A DNA stretch of 64,000 nt. Origin: Pirellulimonas nuda. GTDB taxonomy: Bacteria; Planctomycetota; Planctomycetia; Pirellulales; Lacipirellulaceae. Position 1 is the stretch's first letter; the number at the start of each line of letters is the position of its first letter. Where the stretch lies: NCBI RefSeq assembly GCF_007750855.1, contig NZ_CP036291.1:5430905-5494904 (forward strand). The letters run 5' to 3'. The translations under genes and the position numbers were made by a program. Shown in pieces: positions 38,582 to 47,018 of this stretch. Under the pieces are notes generated by a model that was given only the letters and a program-made list of their open reading frames with translations, searched no databases and was not told the DNA's origin.

Positions 38582-38697
38582 TTACCCCAACAGCGTTTGC
38601 TTGAGCACACGGCGTGGCTTCTTCATCAACGGGCGCCCTTTGGGGCGTCGTTTGCAGACGCGGGGTTCGTAGCGGCCGGGGCGGAGTGGGTTGCCCA
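38582..38697 (-). pseudogene. C-terminal remnant of an IS4-like transposase
   Basis: Read on the minus strand, the frame ends GRYEPRVCKRRPKGRPLM and then KKPRRVLKQTLLG, the usual basic C-terminus of IS4/DDE transposases, and stops at 38582. Upstream of it is cassette-boundary repeat sequence, so only about 35 codons remain. It shows that an insertion sequence once lay at this cassette boundary. Confidence 0.65.
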
Positions 38698-38713
38698 CGA
38701 GGACGGAGAGTTC

Positions 38714-38790
38714 GGCGGCAGGTGGCACTGCTAGGGTGCCACTGTCTGGCTTGCCAGCAGTGAGAAGCGGAGACTCACTTTCCATTCCGG
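38714..38790 (+). repeat. Cassette-boundary repeat, copy 4
   Basis: The same sequence as copy 2, with CTAGGG in the first loop. It lies after the RraB-like gene and about 30 bp before the start of cassette 3 homology. Confidence 0.85.
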
Positions 38791-38967
38791 CCGCAGCGAC
38801 CTCGGCGTAACCCCCACGAACTTGCCGACGCCGCGGTCGAAGAGCTTTCTGAGTCGTGGTCGAAGAGCAAGTACGAGCCGGGGGGCAGCGGGGTCGAGGA
38901 CGACACCACCACTTTCATCCAGATCGGCCTGGAGACCGGCTCGTACAGCAAGGAGACCAGCCGCGGC

Positions 38968-41900
38968 GTGGTCTCGATAGCGAACGACGTGGTCACGACC
39001 GCGGCGATGGACGTGGCGTTCGAGACGCTCTCAGAAGTCGCCGACGCACTGCGGGTCCGCTCGATCACCCGGTCGAGCGAGACGGCCGGCGCCAAGACCA
39101 CCGCCGTGGTGAGCGCCTCGACGTACGACGCGCTGACGACCGCCGGCAGCGCGTCGGATGGGGAGGGCGTATCGACGCGGTCGGGCGGCGTGGCGTCGAG
39201 CAAGCTGGACGTAGAGAGCGTGCAGACCACGGGCGTCCGCCAGTCGTCCAAGACCAACGCCCACATCACGACGACCACGCCGGGCGTGCTGACGCGGACC
39301 GAAGCGCTGGAGTCCCGCACCACGACCAAGGCCTCGACAGGCAGCAGCTCCGTGGGTCCGGTGACCAGCGGGCCGGCCGGGACCGCCTCGTCGATGGTTG
39401 TCACGACATCGGCTTCCGGCGTGGCGACCGACGCCACGAAGTGGAGCGACACGCACCGTGAAACCGACGACGGCAAGGTAACCGTCACCGCCGAAACTGG
39501 CGAGCGGACAAACACATCGAGCAGCAGCCGCAGCGCCAGCCTCGACGTCGTCACAGCCCCGGACGGTGGCTCGCGTAGCGATGGGTCGTTTGACGTAGCC
39601 AGCAGCAACGCCCAAAAACTCGACACCCGCACCGACTACATCTACCCCACCGACAGCGGCCGCACGAAGACCCGCACGAGCCGTGGCCACATTGACCAGA
39701 GCGAAACTGTCAGCGGCACCGGCTCGCTGCGGGACGAGAACGGCGCGACGACGGTGGAGCTGGACGGCGAGCCGGCGGTGACGCGGACAGGGGGGTACGA
39801 GTTCGGGGATGAGGCGTCGAGCACCAAGAGCACGCCCGGCGCGGGCGACGGCGAAGGTTCGGTTGAGCGGTCGAAGCGGACCGAGTCGCTGGCGGGGGGC
39901 TTCGGCAAGCCCGAGAAGGCAGAGATACTCGACGAGTCCCTGCTCCGGGAGCTGGATGGCCCGGCCCGGACGTACGTCGACGACCAAGGACGCACGGTGA
40001 CCCTCACCAGCACGGACGAGGGGGAGGGCCGCGTCACCCAGTCGGTCCTCCGCGAGTGGGACCGGCGGAATGAGACATCCTGGTCGACGATCGCGCCCTA
40101 CGTCAACGACGATGGCGAGCCCGGCTGGGAAACGCACGAGACCTACAGCCGCGATACCGACACCGGACGAGAGTCGGCGACGACGAAGATCAAAGGCGAC
40201 CTCCGGACGCTGGACCTCGAGTCCACCAGCCGCTTTGAACACGCCGACGGCAGGATCGATCGCTTCGAAACCTACCAAGCTGCCACGCAAGACAAAGCAC
40301 AACGCTACGAGTTGATCGAGGATTCGACTGAGAACTACCTCATCCGCGGCTTCGTCTCGACGTACGACGCCGAGCACACCGAGACCAACGGGCTCGCGAC
40401 CCTCGGCCGGTTTGAAGCCCAGAGCCTCCGGTCTACGTCCGACGGCACGAAGCAACGCGACCTGTGGAACGAGATTACCCCGGAAGGGGGACCGTCTTAC
40501 GTATGGGAAGAAACCCGCCGCGACTCTGGGACGACGAAAACGGTCTTCGTCGACGAACCGGGAACTTACTTCGACTTCGTCGATAGCAACGGGGCGACCC
40601 AGCGGTCGCAGACGGGCAAGTACACGACGGTCGAATCGACGACCACCTACGGCTCCACCGACGTCGATGTTCCCGATTATTCGCTCGACATTCAGGTTGC
40701 GCATCACCCTTATTTAGTAAATGGTGTTAGTAGTGGAATTGGCCACGGAACCGACACTCGCGAGGTCCGGCGGACGATCGAGCACGTCGATGAGACAACC
40801 ACGACGGTCCGCTACTCCCCGGAAGAGACTAGAACGCTCAGCAAGGAAGTCCGTGGATGGGACCACCGTCGCGTCGCGATCGATCACACCTTCGTGAGCG
40901 ACCTAGCGGAAGGAGTGTTTGTCGGCTCGAGCCAGCGGCTGGTGCGCGACTTTAGGCTCGACGAGTCGGACCCTGACGCGAGCTATGACATTCTCGACAT
41001 CCACGTTTCGATCAATGTCCGGGAAGGCGTCACGCCGTTTCAGGTCACCCTTCTCCACGGCGACGGCGGCGAGTTTGAGGGAGAATGGATCGAGTCGAAC
41101 TGGGACTTCGACCCGTCGCTACCCACCAACCTCGTCCTGGGCCCCGGCGTCACACAGTACGGCTCGACCGGCGAGCGAGACCCATCCGCCACGTTTGCCC
41201 CGCCACCGCCACCGACGCCGATCGGGGCGGGGGTGACGAACCCGGGCATCCTCGAAGCATTTGTCGGCGGGCTGGCGTTTGGCGCCGTGGAACTGGCAAA
41301 CGCTGCTCCTCTGATCGACCTCGACGAAACCGCCAATCGGCTGGCCGATCGGGCCGGCGTTCCGGAATCGACCCGCACGCAAACCCGTATTGCAGCGAAC
41401 GTAGGCGTCGGCGCCGGCCTTACGGTGTTTGGCGGCGGCGCGAACTGGCTGGCACGCGGGGTAGCGCTCGCCGACCGCGCTGAGGAGCTAGGCGACCGAG
41501 TTGAACTAGCGGGGGACATCGTCCAGAATGGCTTCACGACCCAGAACACCGTGTCGCTGATGCTGGAGGCGGCCGGCGTGGGGCCGAGCGTGGCGCGCCG
41601 CGCCACCGACGCCGTTCAGGATGCGGGCGCCAAGACCCGTCGACAACTCAACGCGGCCCAAGCGGAGGTAGACGCCCCTCGCAATAAGCAGCCGGAAGTC
41701 AATAGTCCCTGCGGCGCCGGGGGGGCGCTCGGCCACCTGCACGTCGCGGCCGCGACAGGGGGCGGGGACTGCAACGTCCCACCCCGCCCCAACGCGCCCA
41801 GCGGCGCCGGGGCGCCGCAAGCGGCGGAGGTTGTTGCCCCAAAGCACCCGGATGATACCTTCTCGATCACCGAGCAGGGATTTCGAGATTACCCAGAAGG

Positions 41901-42174
41901 CGTACCTCGTCCTGAGGGACCATTCCGATTACTTGATGGCGATGAGTACGACGCAGCCCGGAAGGCAGCAAATAACGCCAACCGCAAGATTCGTCGTGAC
42001 CAAGGCTTAGTTGGCCAGAAAGTGGACGTTCACGAATTGAAGCCAGTAAAGTTCAACGGATCGCCAACCGACCCGGCAAACAAGGCGATTCTTGATCGAG
42101 ACCTCCATCGCAAGGAAGTCACGCCTTGGTGGAACCGACTACAGAACAACATAGAAAACGGCGGAGGTGGTTGA
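38968..42174 (+). CDS. Cassette 3: stalk-homologous protein with HNH-like tip
   Basis: A 1,068-aa frame whose first possible start is a GTG at 38968; homology to the giant gene is open from 38824 with no ATG. Residues 1-220 are nearly identical to the giant protein (SEVADALRVRSITRSSE onward) and later parts match cassette 2 up to PPPPPTPIGAGVTNPG. A distinct pretoxin region follows (LADRAGVPESTRTQTR). The tip (about 970-1068) has DGDEYDAARKAANNANRK and DVHELKPVKFNGSPTDP with LDRDLHRKEVTPWWNRLQ, an HNH-like nuclease pattern common in polymorphic toxins. Without a start or signal it is probably a silent alternative C-terminus. A SUKH gene follows directly. Confidence 0.75.
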   Translation: MVSIANDVVTTAAMDVAFETLSEVADALRVRSITRSSETAGAKTTAVVSASTYDALTTAGSASDGEGVSTRSGGVASSKLDVESVQTTGVRQSSKTNAHITTTTPGVLTRTEALESRTTTKASTGSSSVGPVTSGPAGTASSMVVTTSASGVATDATKWSDTHRETDDGKVTVTAETGERTNTSSSSRSASLDVVTAPDGGSRSDGSFDVASSNAQKLDTRTDYIYPTDSGRTKTRTSRGHIDQSETVSGTGSLRDENGATTVELDGEPAVTRTGGYEFGDEASSTKSTPGAGDGEGSVERSKRTESLAGGFGKPEKAEILDESLLRELDGPARTYVDDQGRTVTLTSTDEGEGRVTQSVLREWDRRNETSWSTIAPYVNDDGEPGWETHETYSRDTDTGRESATTKIKGDLRTLDLESTSRFEHADGRIDRFETYQAATQDKAQRYELIEDSTENYLIRGFVSTYDAEHTETNGLATLGRFEAQSLRSTSDGTKQRDLWNEITPEGGPSYVWEETRRDSGTTKTVFVDEPGTYFDFVDSNGATQRSQTGKYTTVESTTTYGSTDVDVPDYSLDIQVAHHPYLVNGVSSGIGHGTDTREVRRTIEHVDETTTTVRYSPEETRTLSKEVRGWDHRRVAIDHTFVSDLAEGVFVGSSQRLVRDFRLDESDPDASYDILDIHVSINVREGVTPFQVTLLHGDGGEFEGEWIESNWDFDPSLPTNLVLGPGVTQYGSTGERDPSATFAPPPPPTPIGAGVTNPGILEAFVGGLAFGAVELANAAPLIDLDETANRLADRAGVPESTRTQTRIAANVGVGAGLTVFGGGANWLARGVALADRAEELGDRVELAGDIVQNGFTTQNTVSLMLEAAGVGPSVARRATDAVQDAGAKTRRQLNAAQAEVDAPRNKQPEVNSPCGAGGALGHLHVAAATGGGDCNVPPRPNAPSGAGAPQAAEVVAPKHPDDTFSITEQGFRDYPEGVPRPEGPFRLLDGDEYDAARKAANNANRKIRRDQGLVGQKVDVHELKPVKFNGSPTDPANKAILDRDLHRKEVTPWWNRLQNNIENGGGG

Positions 42175-42594
42175 GTGGGTGATAGCCAAGATGCTCTGCT
42201 GAGCGAGTTCGTCAGCACCAATCCGAGCAGCGAAGAGGACGTTCTTGCTGCCGAGAAGGCGTTCGGTGTCACGCTGCCTCAAGACTATCGCTCGTTCCTT
42301 CTGGGCCGTGGTGGCGGGGAAGGATTCCTTGGAGAGCAATACCTGATTCTCTGGAATGCGGATCAGATTGTCCCGTACAACGCTGATTACGAAGCAGAAA
42401 CCTACGCACCTGGGTTGTTGATTTTTGGGTCGAGTGGAGGAGGCGAGGGCTTCGCTTTCGATCTCAGGAAGCAATGCAACGACATTGTCGCTGTCCCCTT
42501 CATCGGCATGAGCTTGAAAGACGCCAAGAGCATCGCTCCTTCTTTCACCGACTTCCTTGAGAAGCTGAGCCAGCCCGATGCCGAGCTATTCTGA
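42175..42594 (+). CDS. SMI1/KNR4 (SUKH) family immunity protein
   Basis: A 139-aa protein starting at a GTG directly after the toxin stop, with no gap. The SUKH hallmarks are present: EEDVLAAEKAFGVTLPQDY, RSFLLGRGGGEG, GLLIFGSSGGGEGFAFDL and a short C-terminal helix. SUKH proteins are the most widespread immunity family paired with nuclease toxins, which supports the nuclease reading of the cassette 3 tip. Confidence 0.88.
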   Translation: MGDSQDALLSEFVSTNPSSEEDVLAAEKAFGVTLPQDYRSFLLGRGGGEGFLGEQYLILWNADQIVPYNADYEAETYAPGLLIFGSSGGGEGFAFDLRKQCNDIVAVPFIGMSLKDAKSIAPSFTDFLEKLSQPDAELF

Positions 42595-42781
42595 CATTCG
42601 TAGAAGCGACCCGCGGACCCGTGGGATGGAGGTCTTCGAGATAACACCAATCATCGTTGGTGGTGATCCAACCGATCCTAAGAACAAGACTCTGCTCACC
42701 CGAGAGCAGCATATTGAAGCGGTGCGATATTGGAACGGCGTCATCGCCGACCTAAGAAAACGTCAGGGCAAGCGTAACTGA
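42578..42781 (+). CDS. Small HNH-like toxin-tip homologue
   Basis: A 67-aa protein overlapping the SUKH gene by 17 bp. VFEITPIIVGGDPTDPKNK followed by LTREQHIEAVRYWNGVI matches the tip of cassette 3 (HELKPVKFNGSPTDPANK, HRKEVTPWWNRL) in length and spacing, with the first His replaced by Glu. It lacks the upstream half of that domain. It may be a displaced tip from an older cassette or a standalone member of the family. Confidence 0.65.
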   Translation: MPSYSDIRRSDPRTRGMEVFEITPIIVGGDPTDPKNKTLLTREQHIEAVRYWNGVIADLRKRQGKRN

Positions 42782-42807
42782 GCCAATCGGGCCTCAAGCC
42801 ATCTCCG

Positions 42808-42880
42808 GCGGGTGGCACTGCTGGGGTGCCACTGTCTGGCTTGCCAGCAGTGCGAAGCGGGGACCCACCTACCATTCCGG
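42808..42880 (+). repeat. Cassette-boundary repeat, copy 5 (divergent)
   Basis: The same nested hairpins as the other copies, but the tail has diverged (GCGAAGCGGGGACCCACCTA). It closes the toxin locus on the right. Confidence 0.8.
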
Positions 42881-43404
42881 CGGACGCCAACTCAAGGTGG
42901 CTTACGAACCGTTGCCAGAGTTCTCGTCGAATCCGGAGGCCGATCGATCCGCGGGAAACTCATTTAACACACCTCCCTTGCCAGCGGTCCGCTTCGAGCG
43001 ATCTGGCCCATCATTCCCCGCCATTCTCGTAGCAAATAGCCACCCGCTGTGAGACAATCTCCCACGGCTAGCGGCACGCGGCCCGGGGAGTCCCCGGGCA
43101 GATGCGGCCGGCGACGCATGCGCGTTAGGGTTTGCAGCGGAGGGTGTTTTGGATGTCTGGAAGTTGCGCCCACATTTGTCCCGCAGGTGTCCACTTCGGG
43201 GGGCCCGGTGTCCCGCAGCGGGACACAAAATCCCTGCTGGCGGGTCGAGAACCCCCGCCATCGTGGGGGTGGGTCGGAGTCGTAGGTCGCGTTTCGCGGG
43301 GGTTTCGAGCGATCGGGGGGTTATGACCGAAAACGAGATTGGGGGGGGGGCGGGGGACAAAAGGACAGAAGTCAAAACGGCGATCCGCTTGCGATGCGAA
43401 CGAA
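42881..43404. other. Gene-free segment right of the toxin locus
   Basis: About 520 bp with no supported gene. There are GC-rich inverted repeats such as CGGCCCGGGGAGTCCCCGGG near 43080 and a run of ten G at about 43343-43352. It separates the toxin locus from the helicase remnant. Confidence 0.45.
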
Positions 43405-44482
43405 TCAACCCACTACGGACCGCAACCGCACAAGCAGCACGCGGGCAGTCTCCAGGTCCAAGGCATCGACCGCGAGCGCCTCGACCAGCAACGCGTCGTC
43501 CAGGTGCTCGTCGAGCTTGCGGGTCTGCTTCGTCGGCAGGCGTGCGGCCAGGCGAACCGGGTCGAGCGACAACGCATCGACGCCCGCCAAACGACGGGCC
43601 GAGTCTGCGGCGCTGGCGGAGAGCTCGACCGCGATCTTGTGGTCGGCGGAGACGAGCCTCGCCGCGTCGGCGATCAAGCAGAGCGTGCGTTGGGCCTTAG
43701 TTCCGGTCCAGGTGAACCACAAGCAGGAGGACGGCGACAGCGGAACCAACGAGCGCCGATCGATCCCCGCCTCGCGGGCGGTGAGGCGGGCATCGGTCAG
43801 CAGCCGGGCGCCGGTGGAGTTCAAATACCCGCAGGGGCGGTCGTCCAGCAGCACCCGCCGCATGGCGTCGCGCACCCGCGGGTGGACCTCGCCGCCGCCG
43901 CTGGTGAACATCGGGGGCTTGCTCCCCTTCGCGGGGCGGACGACCACGACCCGCCGCTCGTCCTCGATCGCGACCACCCGCCAGCGCCGCTCGGCGAGCA
44001 GGAAGCAGTCGTCCAGGTTCGGCAGGTCCGAGGCGGGGAGCAGGCCGATCAGCGAGCTGCCGTGATAAACGCCGTAGTCGTCGGAAGCCGCCGAACGCGC
44101 TGTAGAAGGAGTAGTGTCCGGTGAGCTGCTCCCCCTTGGGCGCCAGGATCAGGTCGCCCCCTTCCATCTGCTCGATCAGCCCGCGCTCCCCCAAGCTCCG
44201 CAGCACGCCGGCGAACAGCCGCGAGTCGATCGCCCGGAAGGCGCCCCGCTTGCACTACGCGTCGTACAGCCCGCCGGCGGGCCGGCCCCCGGTTTCGACG
44301 TCGGCCTGCTGGAGCACGCGTGCGTGCTTGGCTGCGGCCCGTCCATCTCTTCGACGCTTCCGCGTCCAACTGGCTGGCGCCCCCACCGCCTCCACAGGCA
44401 GCCGCAAGACGCCCAAGCGTCCGTTAGCTGAAAGGGGCCAGTAGTCCCTCAGGGAGGTCCCTTCACGCGTGTGGGTGAGCAT
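43405..44482 (-). pseudogene. Decayed C-terminal part of an Lhr-like helicase
   Basis: On the minus strand the pieces read in order: AAKHARVLQQADVETGG...GLYDA, an in-frame TAG (44255-44257), then CKRGAFRAIDSRLFAGVLRSLGERG with APKGEQLTGHYSFYSAF. A frameshift near 44085 follows, then LPNLDDCFLLAERRWRVVAIEDE and VRPAKGSKPPMFTSGGGEVHPRVRDAMRRVL. This is the winged-helix and C-terminal region of Lhr-like DEAD/DEAH helicases. The N-terminal motor domains are missing. A stop, a frameshift and the missing half make it a pseudogene. It lies just downstream of the intact BrxHI-like helicase, which it resembles in type. Confidence 0.72.
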
Positions 44483-44686
44483 GCCAGCCGTACTTCACGC
44501 CCCGACCCCAGCGCCCAACGGGCCCGACCCAGCCGCACGACGCTCCGCGTCCCTGGGGCTGCAGTGGCCGGGAGGCGCCTAGCAATCCCACCCCCAGCAA
44601 AACACACCGCACTCGACCGCTGCTAGACTGAACGCAGCGCTCGGCATCGCGAGCCGAAGTACGCGAGCAACGAAAAGGAATCCGCG

Positions 44687-44880
44687 ATGAGCGATCGTTG
44701 GCCGGCGTTCGAACCTGCTGTTCGCCCTTGGCTGGGACCCGAAGACGATCCGGCTCTGTGGTCGGTCGTGGTCAACACCCTCTCTCACGACGCGGAATTG
44801 CTCTGCGGCTCAGCAGCGTCGGGGCGGGTGCTGAAGCGTTGGAAGTACGTCCCGCGAGAGCAGACAAGGATTGGCGGCAT
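44687..44880 (+). CDS. Truncated N-terminus of an unknown gene
   Basis: From the ATG at 44687, with AAAGGA eight bases upstream, about 64 codons have good coding character (MSDRWPAFEPAVRPWLGPED... WKYVPREQTRIGGI). Beyond about 44880 the frame runs antisense into the helicase gene and loses it. It looks like the 5' end of a gene cut off where the helicase operon was inserted. Family not recognised. Confidence 0.45.
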
Positions 44881-47018
44881 CACCGGTTTTCAGATTGCGA
44901 ATGGGCTTTGTCCCGAGGCTCGACAGTGCGTTCGGCGATCGGCTGTTCCAGCAGCCGCTTCAGGTTCTCCGGATCGGCGACCCGACGTTCCAGCATCCGC
45001 AGGGCAAGGCTGTGCGGAACGCACTCGGAGAACTTCACCGCGTACAGCATCCGCTCATCGACCTCGGGGGGCATGGCCGGTCCGCCGGCGGCGAGCTGAG
45101 CGATTGCCTGCAGGATTACTCCGCTACGCACGCCTCTGGGAAACTCAAGCGAGAAAGGCGAGTGTTTGATCGATTGACGGAGCACCGCGGCGAGTGAGTT
45201 CGCCAGCGTCGCATTGACGCCCACCCCCCCAAAGGTCCACCATTCCAGGCCCCCCTCCCCCGATCGGAGAAGCGTCGTCTTGTCGACCTCAAGCCACGGT
45301 GACTCTCCCCGCTTTTCGGCAATCTTCTCGGTCGCCCGACGAGACCACCACGGGCGATCATACTTCGACGCCAGCACGCCCCGCATCGCCTGACAAAGTG
45401 GATAACCAAGCCCCGGTGGTACGCTCGAGAACATCACGGAAGCGTCGGTTCTTACTTCTCGCACTCGGACGAGCCGCTTCTGCCAATCGACCTCTTCGAT
45501 CTCCCAGGTTCGTCCTCCGAGCAGGAACAGCCGCCGCCCTTGCTTGCGGATTGTGAGCGTGAGCTCATCGATCTGCCCGATCTCTTCGCGTCCGTGCACG
45601 ACGCGGAACAAAGGTTCGGTCATGAAGACCGAGAACAGCTTGAGGTAGTTCTTGCGGCCGTACTTCTGCTCCCCCAGCGTCCCCAGCCGCAGCACCCCCT
45701 GCTCTTGGGCGAGCACCGTTTCGGCCAGCATGAACGCAAAGAGCTCCTGCACCTCCTCGGGCGCCATCTCTGCGAACGCTGGAACGCGTTTCACTTCGTC
45801 GTACCAGCGGTCCGCGGACGTCCCTCCCTCTTGAAGCGTGATCGCCATGAGCTGCTGGGCGAGCACGTGGAAGGGGCTTGGCGGGGGCTGGGTCGGCTCG
45901 ACGAACCCCGTTTTCCACATCTCAACCAGTGCGGCCGCGACCAGGAGCGAGTCATGGCGGACGGCAAGGAACAGACAGTTGCGTTTCGAGGGGTCCCGGC
46001 GTCCGGTCCGACCCATACGCTGTAGAAAACTAGAAACCGTAACCGGGGCGCCGACCTGGATGACCCGATCGAGGTCGCCGACGTCGATGCCCAGTTCCAA
46101 GACGCTCGTGGCGACGATCACGCAGTCCGAACGGCTACGGAAGGCTTCTTCGGCGGCCCGACGGTGCTGTTTGCTGAGAGATCCGTGGGTGACGAACGCG
46201 GGGACCGCGAGCTTGTTGAGCTCAGCGGAGAGCTTCTCGGCCCCTGCCCGGCTGTCGATAAAGACCAGCCGCTTCTCACCGCGGTGGAGCTTCGAGATAA
46301 CCAATGCCGCGTTGTCGAGCGTGCCGACGTAGTCAACCTGGACGTCGGCTTCGGCCAAATGGTCCGACGGTCGGACGTAATGGCCCCGCTCTCCGGGCTG
46401 ACTCCCCGCGAGCCACTGGGTCAGCTCGGCGGGATTTCCGACCGTCGCGGACAGGCCGATCCGCTGCACCGCGTGCTCCGACTTGGCCGACGCCCGCTCA
46501 ACGACCGCCTGAAGGTGCCAGCCGCGGTCGTCGCCAGCGAACGCGTGGACCTCGTCAACCACGACCGCCCGCAGCTGCCCAAAGAGGGTCGCCGGGTCGA
46601 GGCGCCGCGACATCAAGATCACTTCGAGGGACTCAGGGGTCGTCAGCAGCACGTCGGGGGGCTCGCTGGCGATCCGCTTGCGCTCGGTCTGGGTCACGTC
46701 GCCGTGCCAGAGCCCCGACCGACGCCCGACCAGCGAGCAGTAGCGAGTCAGTCGCAAGTCGAGGTCGTTCAGCAGGGCCTTGAGCGGGCAGAGGTAGAGA
46801 ACGCTCAACCCCGTCCATTGTTCCGACAGCATCCGAGACAGGAGTGGGAAGACCGCGGCTTCGGTCTTGCCACCAGCGGTCGGCGCCAGCACGACGAGGT
46901 GCTTCTGGGAAAGGATCTCGGGGATCACTTCCTCCTGGAACGGTCGCAGCGACTGCCAACCTAGGCTGTTGGCGATGTGGTGCTGCAGGTCGGGGTGGAG
47001 TTGGTCGAACCCGCTCAC
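44880..47018 (-). CDS. brxHI: BrxHI-type Lhr-like helicase
   Basis: Superfamily 2 helicase of 712 aa. Motifs: Q-like HHIANSLGWQSLRPFQEE, Walker A APTAGGKT (45-52), CPLKALLND, TTPESLE, DEVH (155-158), SAT (190-192), FIDSRAGAEKL, ATSVLELGID and QRMGRTGRR (333-341). The C-terminal half has the Lhr-like regions found in BREX helicases. The wording of the N-terminus (LHPDLQHHI, LAPTAGGKTEAAVFPLLSRML) is that of BrxHI, the helicase paired with BrxD in BREX types 2, 3 and 6. The GTG start overlaps the BrxD stop by three bases, so they are translationally coupled. In this gene set it follows dynamin and BrxD rather than PglZ and BrxD. Confidence 0.88.
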   Translation of the reverse strand: MSGFDQLHPDLQHHIANSLGWQSLRPFQEEVIPEILSQKHLVVLAPTAGGKTEAAVFPLLSRMLSEQWTGLSVLYLCPLKALLNDLDLRLTRYCSLVGRRSGLWHGDVTQTERKRIASEPPDVLLTTPESLEVILMSRRLDPATLFGQLRAVVVDEVHAFAGDDRGWHLQAVVERASAKSEHAVQRIGLSATVGNPAELTQWLAGSQPGERGHYVRPSDHLAEADVQVDYVGTLDNAALVISKLHRGEKRLVFIDSRAGAEKLSAELNKLAVPAFVTHGSLSKQHRRAAEEAFRSRSDCVIVATSVLELGIDVGDLDRVIQVGAPVTVSSFLQRMGRTGRRDPSKRNCLFLAVRHDSLLVAAALVEMWKTGFVEPTQPPPSPFHVLAQQLMAITLQEGGTSADRWYDEVKRVPAFAEMAPEEVQELFAFMLAETVLAQEQGVLRLGTLGEQKYGRKNYLKLFSVFMTEPLFRVVHGREEIGQIDELTLTIRKQGRRLFLLGGRTWEIEEVDWQKRLVRVREVRTDASVMFSSVPPGLGYPLCQAMRGVLASKYDRPWWSRRATEKIAEKRGESPWLEVDKTTLLRSGEGGLEWWTFGGVGVNATLANSLAAVLRQSIKHSPFSLEFPRGVRSGVILQAIAQLAAGGPAMPPEVDERMLYAVKFSECVPHSLALRMLERRVADPENLKRLLEQPIAERTVEPRDKAHSQSENR

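Noticed and set aside
39031-40707. 558-aa minus-strand frame opposite cassette 3
   Set aside because: Antisense shadow: its sequence repeats wherever the cassette copies repeat and shows no family similarity.
34390-42880. CRISPR array
   Set aside because: The repeats are 75-110 bp, irregularly spaced over 8 kb, and have no uniform spacers or cas genes.
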